Positions 60,742-64,000 of a DNA stretch of 64,000 nt are shown piece by piece; the first letter of the stretch is position 1; every line of letters begins with the position of its first letter. Source of the stretch: Sneathiella glossodoripedis JCM 23214 (GTDB lineage: Bacteria; Pseudomonadota; Alphaproteobacteria; Sneathiellales; Sneathiellaceae); contig NZ_BAMS01000004.1 of NCBI RefSeq assembly GCF_000616095.1, positions 62,001-126,000 on the forward strand, written 5' to 3'. The translations under genes were made by a program, and so were the position numbers. The notes below the pieces were generated by a model. That model ran no database searches and had not been told where the DNA came from. It was given only the letters and a program-made list of their open reading frames with translations.

Positions 60742-61776
60742 TTAATCCATTAACTGGGCTGTGATTGCCGTTTGATCCAAACCATGTTCACCGATAATTA
60801 CCAGTCGGCTAGTACGATCTTCACCCTCTTTCCAGTCTCTATCAAAATAATGCTGTATACGGTTCCCGACCGCTTGAATTACAAGGCGCATATCCTTGCC
60901 CTGGACCGCAATAAACCCTTTAGCTCGTAAAATGTTATGATTAGCAATGGCCGTTTCCAGCTTTGAAATCAAAGAGTCTACATCAGCGGGGTTTGTGAGA
61001 TTGACGACAAAGCTGTCAAAATCATCGTGCTCGTGGTCATCGCTATCATCGTGGTGTGACTTACGCGCATCCAGATCGTCTTCCGCCATTGCTCCTATAC
61101 CGAGGAGCACTTTAGCATCCAGTTTTCCATGGCTTGATTTGATGATTTTCACAGACGGGCGTACCCGGTTTTGAATTTCTGTTGCGGCTTTTTCGAAATC
61201 CTGCGTCTCTAGCATATCTGATTTGTTCAGCAAGACCATATCCGCACAGTTCAGTTGGTCTTCAAACAGCTCTTCAAGCGGGCTTTCGTGGTCCAGGTTT
61301 TCATCAGCCTCACGCTGCGCCTGTACCGCTAACGGGTCCGATGCAAATAATCCATCACGGTAGGCTGGACCATCGATTACGGTGATCACACCATCCACAG
61401 TTACCTGAGTGCGGACTTCAGGCCAACCAAATGCTCGAACAAGCGGTTTTGGAAGTGCCAGACCGGATGTTTCGACGATTATGTGATCAGGTCGTTCTTC
61501 CCGATCAAGCAGAGCTTGAATGGTAGGAAGAAAATCATCAGCGACAGTACAGCAAATGCAGCCATTCGCCAGTTCGACAATATCCTCTTCGGAGCAGTTT
61601 TCATTTCCGCAACCTTTGAGAACTTCGCCGTCAACGCCCAGATCGCCAAATTCATTAATGATAAGCGCAAGTTTTTTACCGCCTGAATTTTCAATAAGAT
61701 TGCGAATAAGGCTGGTTTTGCCGGCGCCCAGAAATCCAGTGATAACGGTTGCGGGTATTTTTTCCGAGTTACGCAT
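60742..61776 (-). CDS. cobW: CobW-family GTPase, cobalt chaperone
   Basis: G3E-family GTPase thought to supply cobalt to CobN. 344 aa from ATG 61776. GFLGAGKTSLIRNL is the P-loop, ELANGCICCTV holds the metal-binding CxCC, LLNKSD is the G4 box, and a His/Asp-rich loop (HHDDSDDHEHDD) lies near residue 245. AGGG sits about 7 bases before the ATG. The short open frame upstream ends across this start codon, so the two are probably coupled. First enzyme gene after the cobalamin riboswitch; cobW-cobN-cobO-cobQ follow as one unit. Confidence 0.93.
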   Translation of the reverse strand: MRNSEKIPATVITGFLGAGKTSLIRNLIENSGGKKLALIINEFGDLGVDGEVLKGCGNENCSEEDIVELANGCICCTVADDFLPTIQALLDREERPDHIIVETSGLALPKPLVRAFGWPEVRTQVTVDGVITVIDGPAYRDGLFASDPLAVQAQREADENLDHESPLEELFEDQLNCADMVLLNKSDMLETQDFEKAATEIQNRVRPSVKIIKSSHGKLDAKVLLGIGAMAEDDLDARKSHHDDSDDHEHDDFDSFVVNLTNPADVDSLISKLETAIANHNILRAKGFIAVQGKDMRLVIQAVGNRIQHYFDRDWKEGEDRTSRLVIIGEHGLDQTAITAQLMD

Positions 61777-61894
61777 ATGAATGCCCTGTATGATGTGAGA
61801 AAACTGCAGTTGCAAAGAGGCCTTGCGCTGCCGCATGACGGTTTGCGTATTTTGTATTTTTAAGGCATTTCTGCCAGTCTTTCATGCGGCGCAT
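61769..61894 (-). CDS. Candidate small ORF between the cobalamin riboswitch and cobW
   Basis: 41 codons (MRRMKDWQKCLKNTKYANRH at the start), with a perfect GGAGG at 61905-61901, 6 bases before the ATG at 61894; a second ATG directly precedes it. Its TAA (61771-61769) straddles the cobW ATG (61776), an 8-base overlap typical of translational coupling. Composition is basic with several His near the end. I recognise no family, and it does not match CbtB. It could be a leader peptide or only a good ribosome site by chance. Confidence 0.4.
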   Translation of the reverse strand: MRRMKDWQKCLKNTKYANRHAAAQGLFATAVFSHHTGHSYA

Positions 61895-61928
61895 CATGAT
61901 CCTCCGTCATGTGGTGAATAACAAATTG

Positions 61929-62095
61929 ATGGCAGGTCTCCTGACTTGCGAATGGCACCGCACTCTGCCTTCCCGTTTCAAACAGTGGCCAATGATTGCG
62001 GCTAGTCGCCTACAGTTGCGGGGACAGTCACGGACTAGAGCCAGGCTCGCACCGTGTTCCCTTTTAATCCCGAACCAAAATGTTCTGGAACCATC
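61929..62095 (-). ncRNA. Cobalamin (B12) riboswitch
   Basis: Read on the minus strand the element has the ordered conserved blocks of the class: GGTTCC at the 5' side, GGGAACACGGTGCGAGCC, the B12-box-like CTGTCCCCGCAACTGT, GCCACTG, CGGGAAGGC and the 3' AGTCAGGAGACCTGCC. It lies 150 bases upstream of cobW, directly before the small ORF's ribosome site, so binding of adenosylcobalamin should lower expression of cobW-cobN-cobO-cobQ. It is the only copy in the window; the other four cobalamin units have no visible riboswitch. Confidence 0.96.
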
Positions 62096-62102
62096 GGCAC
62101 AG

Positions 62103-62131
62103 ACGCTACGTGCCTCAGGGGCTTCTGTCAA
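62103..62131 (-). promoter_or_regulatory. Candidate promoter upstream of the cobalamin riboswitch
   Basis: TTGACA (62131-62126) with a 17-base spacer to TAGCGT (62108-62103) on the minus strand, placing the transcript start just before the riboswitch. The -35 is perfect and the -10 is weak. Confidence 0.45.
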
Positions 62132-62149
62132 TTCTTTAAGTGACAGCAA

Positions 62150-62161
62150 CGTTCATGAACG
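62150..62161. promoter_or_regulatory. 12-bp palindrome in the riboswitch/VOC divergent gap
   Basis: CGTTCATGAACG is a perfect inverted repeat just upstream of the riboswitch promoter and 38 bases before the VOC gene. It could be an operator for either direction; I know of no regulator to assign to it. Confidence 0.3.
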
Positions 62162-62199
62162 GTATTTTACTGGCTTTGAAATAAAAATCGGACGTCATC

Positions 62200-62616
62200 A
62201 TGCCCCCATTCCATCTCGCCTTTCCTGTGAAAAATATTGAGGACACTCGACGTTTTTTTGTGAATATATTGGGCTGCACAGTTGGCCGCGAAGCGGAAAA
62301 GTGGATTGATTTCAACTTTTTCGGCCATCAGATTTCAGCCCATGTCAAACCGGAAGAGTGTGAAATAGCAAAAACCAATGAGGTAGATGGTGACAATGTT
62401 CCTGTCCGGCATTTTGGTGCTGTGCTTGAATGGTCTGAATGGGAAGCGTTGCGCGATAAAATTGCGGCTTCTGAAATTGAGTTCCTGATTTCCCCAAGGA
62501 TTAGATTCGAAGGGGAAGCCGGTGAACAGGGAATATTTTTTCTGCGTGATCCATCGGGTAATGGTATGGAATTCAAGACGTTCAGGAATATGGAAGACCT
62601 TTTTGCGACCGATTAA
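62200..62616 (+). CDS. VOC-family (glyoxalase/dioxygenase-fold) protein
   Basis: 138 aa. PPFHLAFPVKNIEDTRRFFVNILGC opens the first beta-alpha-beta-beta-beta unit and GIFFLRDPSGNGMEFKTF closes the second with the acidic metal ligand; together they mark a single VOC domain. His5 and the Glu in MEFK are plausible metal ligands. Function unknown. Divergent from the cobalamin riboswitch unit; its stop interlocks with that of cobC. Confidence 0.8.
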   Translation: MPPFHLAFPVKNIEDTRRFFVNILGCTVGREAEKWIDFNFFGHQISAHVKPEECEIAKTNEVDGDNVPVRHFGAVLEWSEWEALRDKIAASEIEFLISPRIRFEGEAGEQGIFFLRDPSGNGMEFKTFRNMEDLFATD

Positions 62617-63625
62617 GCATCTTTGAGCGCGTTTTGCAGCCGATCCCATTCGGCTTCTGTCGCGGGATGTCCAAACCGAAGCTTTTCAGGTGAATGCTCG
62701 AAAGGTCTCGTTAAAATATGCGCGCGGCACAGCAGATTGAAAATCTGTTCCGCTTGTGGATGTTGGGCATATGTAAATAAGCTGGTACCGCCTGCTATAT
62801 TGAAGCCTGACTGGATCAGCAACTGTTCCAAACGTGCGCGATTGTTTGCTAAGGTTTTACGGGTGGAGCTTATCCATTGAGTATCACAAAATGCTTTAAT
62901 TGCGACTTCCATTGGAATGCCACTAACAGCCCAAGGGCCAAGTGCCGCGTGTAGTTTTGTGATGATTTCCGTATCACCTATTGCGAAACCAAGCCGTAAG
63001 CCTGCAAGACCAAAGAACTTTCCAAAAGATTTCAAGGCGACGATACCTTCCAGGCGAAGTCCTGTGGTTGGAGTAGTCTGATCACTCACATCACCAAAGG
63101 CCTCATCTAAAACCAGAAAACCATTTCGCGCTTTTAAGTTTTTGGCAAGCCTCAGCAAATCGGTTTTGTCATATTCTTTACCTGTTGGGTTGTTAGGTGA
63201 CACAACCACGGCAATATCGGTAGTGGAAGGAATTTTATCCAGATCTGATACCTCTATAATTTTATGCCCGTGGTCAGACCAACATTTGGCGTGTTCAGCA
63301 TAGGTCGGACAAATGATAGCGACTTCAGCACAGTCAATTAGCAGGGGAAGTAACTGAATGATGCTTGTGTTCCAGAAGCTGCCACAAGCGGGGTTTCGCT
63401 TGAAATGCCATAGTAGAGGCGGGCGGCATCATGAAGCCTTTTCTCAAGACTGGCTGAAGGAAGTCGCACCCAGGCTTCTGTTGACAGTTCAGGTATCGGG
63501 TAGGGATGGGGATTAATGCCTGTACTGAGATCTATCCAGGTGGGCCCGCCACTTCCATAAACACTCATTGCGTGGTCCAGATCACCACCATGAAAGACTT
63601 CTCTATTGTAGCTGCCGTTGTTCAT
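62613..63625 (-). pseudogene. cobC: L-threonine-O-3-phosphate decarboxylase CobC (apparent frameshift)
   Basis: PLP enzyme of the class I/II aminotransferase fold that makes aminopropanol phosphate for the nucleotide arm (Salmonella CobD). The N-terminal fragment has HGGDLDHAMSVYG, WIDLSTGINPHPYPIP and VAASGTQA; the C-terminal one has VVSPNNPTGKEYD, LVLDEAFGDV and the PLP-lysine block LKSFGKFFGLAGLRLGFAIG. The first frame drifts after ASGTQA to a stop at 63338; the next frame has IIQLLPLLIDCAEVAIICPTYAEHA. One extra base beside 63362 gives 337 aa, the family norm. Confidence 0.9.
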
Positions 63626-63735
63626 TAGCTGGATCCGCGCAAAATTTTTATCAATAGAGCCTGTTTAATAGAATGGCGTTTGAAATTTCAAGTTGATCCT
63701 GTAGGTTGTTTAAAAATAACGACGAGACCCAAAAC

Positions 63736-64000
63736 GTGACACAGGCGAACCTAAAGATACGCGTGAGAGAGCTGAACAAAAGTTTCTCTGGCAAACGAGC
63801 ACTCGACAAAATGTCGCTCGATGTAAGAGACGGAGAGATATTAACTCTGATCGGTCCATCAGGTGCTGGTAAAAGCCTGTTGTTGAAAACCATTTTGGGA
63901 CTTGTAAAAGCTGACTCTGGTGGCATTTTGGTCAATGGAGAAGATGCTCGCGATTTATCCGGTGAAGAGTATGACACCTATCTGAATCAATTCGGCGTCT
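63736..64000 (+). CDS. MlaF-like ABC transporter ATP-binding protein (3' partial)
   Basis: Begins at GTG 63736 and runs off the window, giving 88 residues. VRELNKSFSGKRALDKMSLDV precedes Walker A GPSGAGKSLLLKTILGLVKADSGGILVNGED; the SLLLK after the P-loop (in place of STLL) is typical of the MlaF/Ttg2A group that moves phospholipids between membranes. The Q-loop is just beyond the edge. It is probably the first gene of an mla operon continuing to the right. The 110 bases upstream show no clear promoter. Confidence 0.8.
   Translation, partial: MTQANLKIRVRELNKSFSGKRALDKMSLDVRDGEILTLIGPSGAGKSLLLKTILGLVKADSGGILVNGEDARDLSGEEYDTYLNQFGV

Noticed and set aside
61884-62240. 118-codon plus-strand open frame across the riboswitch
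   Set aside because: The bases are explained by the conserved minus-strand cobalamin riboswitch; the peptide has no family features.
1-64000. tRNA, rRNA, CRISPR, insertion sequences, prophage or attachment sites
   Set aside because: Reading all the intergenic gaps showed no cloverleaf-like sequence, no spaced direct repeats and no transposase or integrase.

Overview
The window comes from an alphaproteobacterium, probably a marine or host-associated member of a Rhodospirillales/Sneathiellales-like lineage. That is inferred from the gene repertoire (membrane urate hydroxylase PuuD, CobN-type cobaltochelatase, HDFNN-type PAS histidine kinases, MlaF-like ATPase) and the moderate GC content; no rRNA or tRNA gene is present to fix the taxonomy. 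Coding is very dense. I see no insertion sequences, prophage, CRISPR array or tRNA.

Layout. 0-2.2 kb: end of a Liv-type ABC transporter (livM partial, livG, livF). 2.3-8 kb: acetyl-CoA synthetase, then a receiver-only response regulator, a small two-TM protein and a solute-symporter/histidine-kinase fusion (a CrbS/CbrA-like acetate-sensing type of arrangement). 8-11 kb: TauE/SafE permease, FAH-family hydrolase, beta-lactamase-family hydrolase. 11-16.1 kb: two PAS histidine kinases in tandem with no regulator. 16.2-20 kb: glycosyltransferase, puuD, a LysR regulator and a group III truncated haemoglobin. 20-36.8 kb: a complete purine-to-glyoxylate locus in two divergent arms around a GntR control region. 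The left arm runs hiuH, NCS2 permease, xdhA, xdhB, xdhC, nucleoside ABC transporter, adenosine deaminase. The right arm runs gntR, puuE, uraD, alc, allA. 36.8-42.3 kb: GNAT protein, RND/MMPL exporter, HrpB helicase. 42.3-63.6 kb: almost a whole cobalamin pathway in five transcription units, one headed by a cobalamin riboswitch. 63.7 kb to the end: start of an MlaF-like ABC ATPase.

How the genes work together. Purine nucleosides or bases enter by the BMP-type ABC transporter and the NCS2 permease. Adenosine deaminase and xanthine dehydrogenase feed urate to PuuD. HiuH, UraD, PuuE, Alc and AllA then take it through allantoin to glyoxylate and urea. The cobalamin genes mix the oxygen-independent set (CbiX, CbiD, CbiG) with the oxygen-type late set (CobN, CobW), which makes the point of cobalt entry ambiguous.

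The most striking sequence-level signal is that eleven genes are broken by a frameshift. Ten of them are restored to normal family length by adding one base, nearly always by lengthening a short homopolymer by one. This looks more like systematic base loss in the assembly than gene decay, and I annotate these genes over their full reconstructed spans. A second signal is that all eight convergent gene pairs meet within -17 to +5 nt, four of them with interlocked stop codons, leaving no room for terminators.
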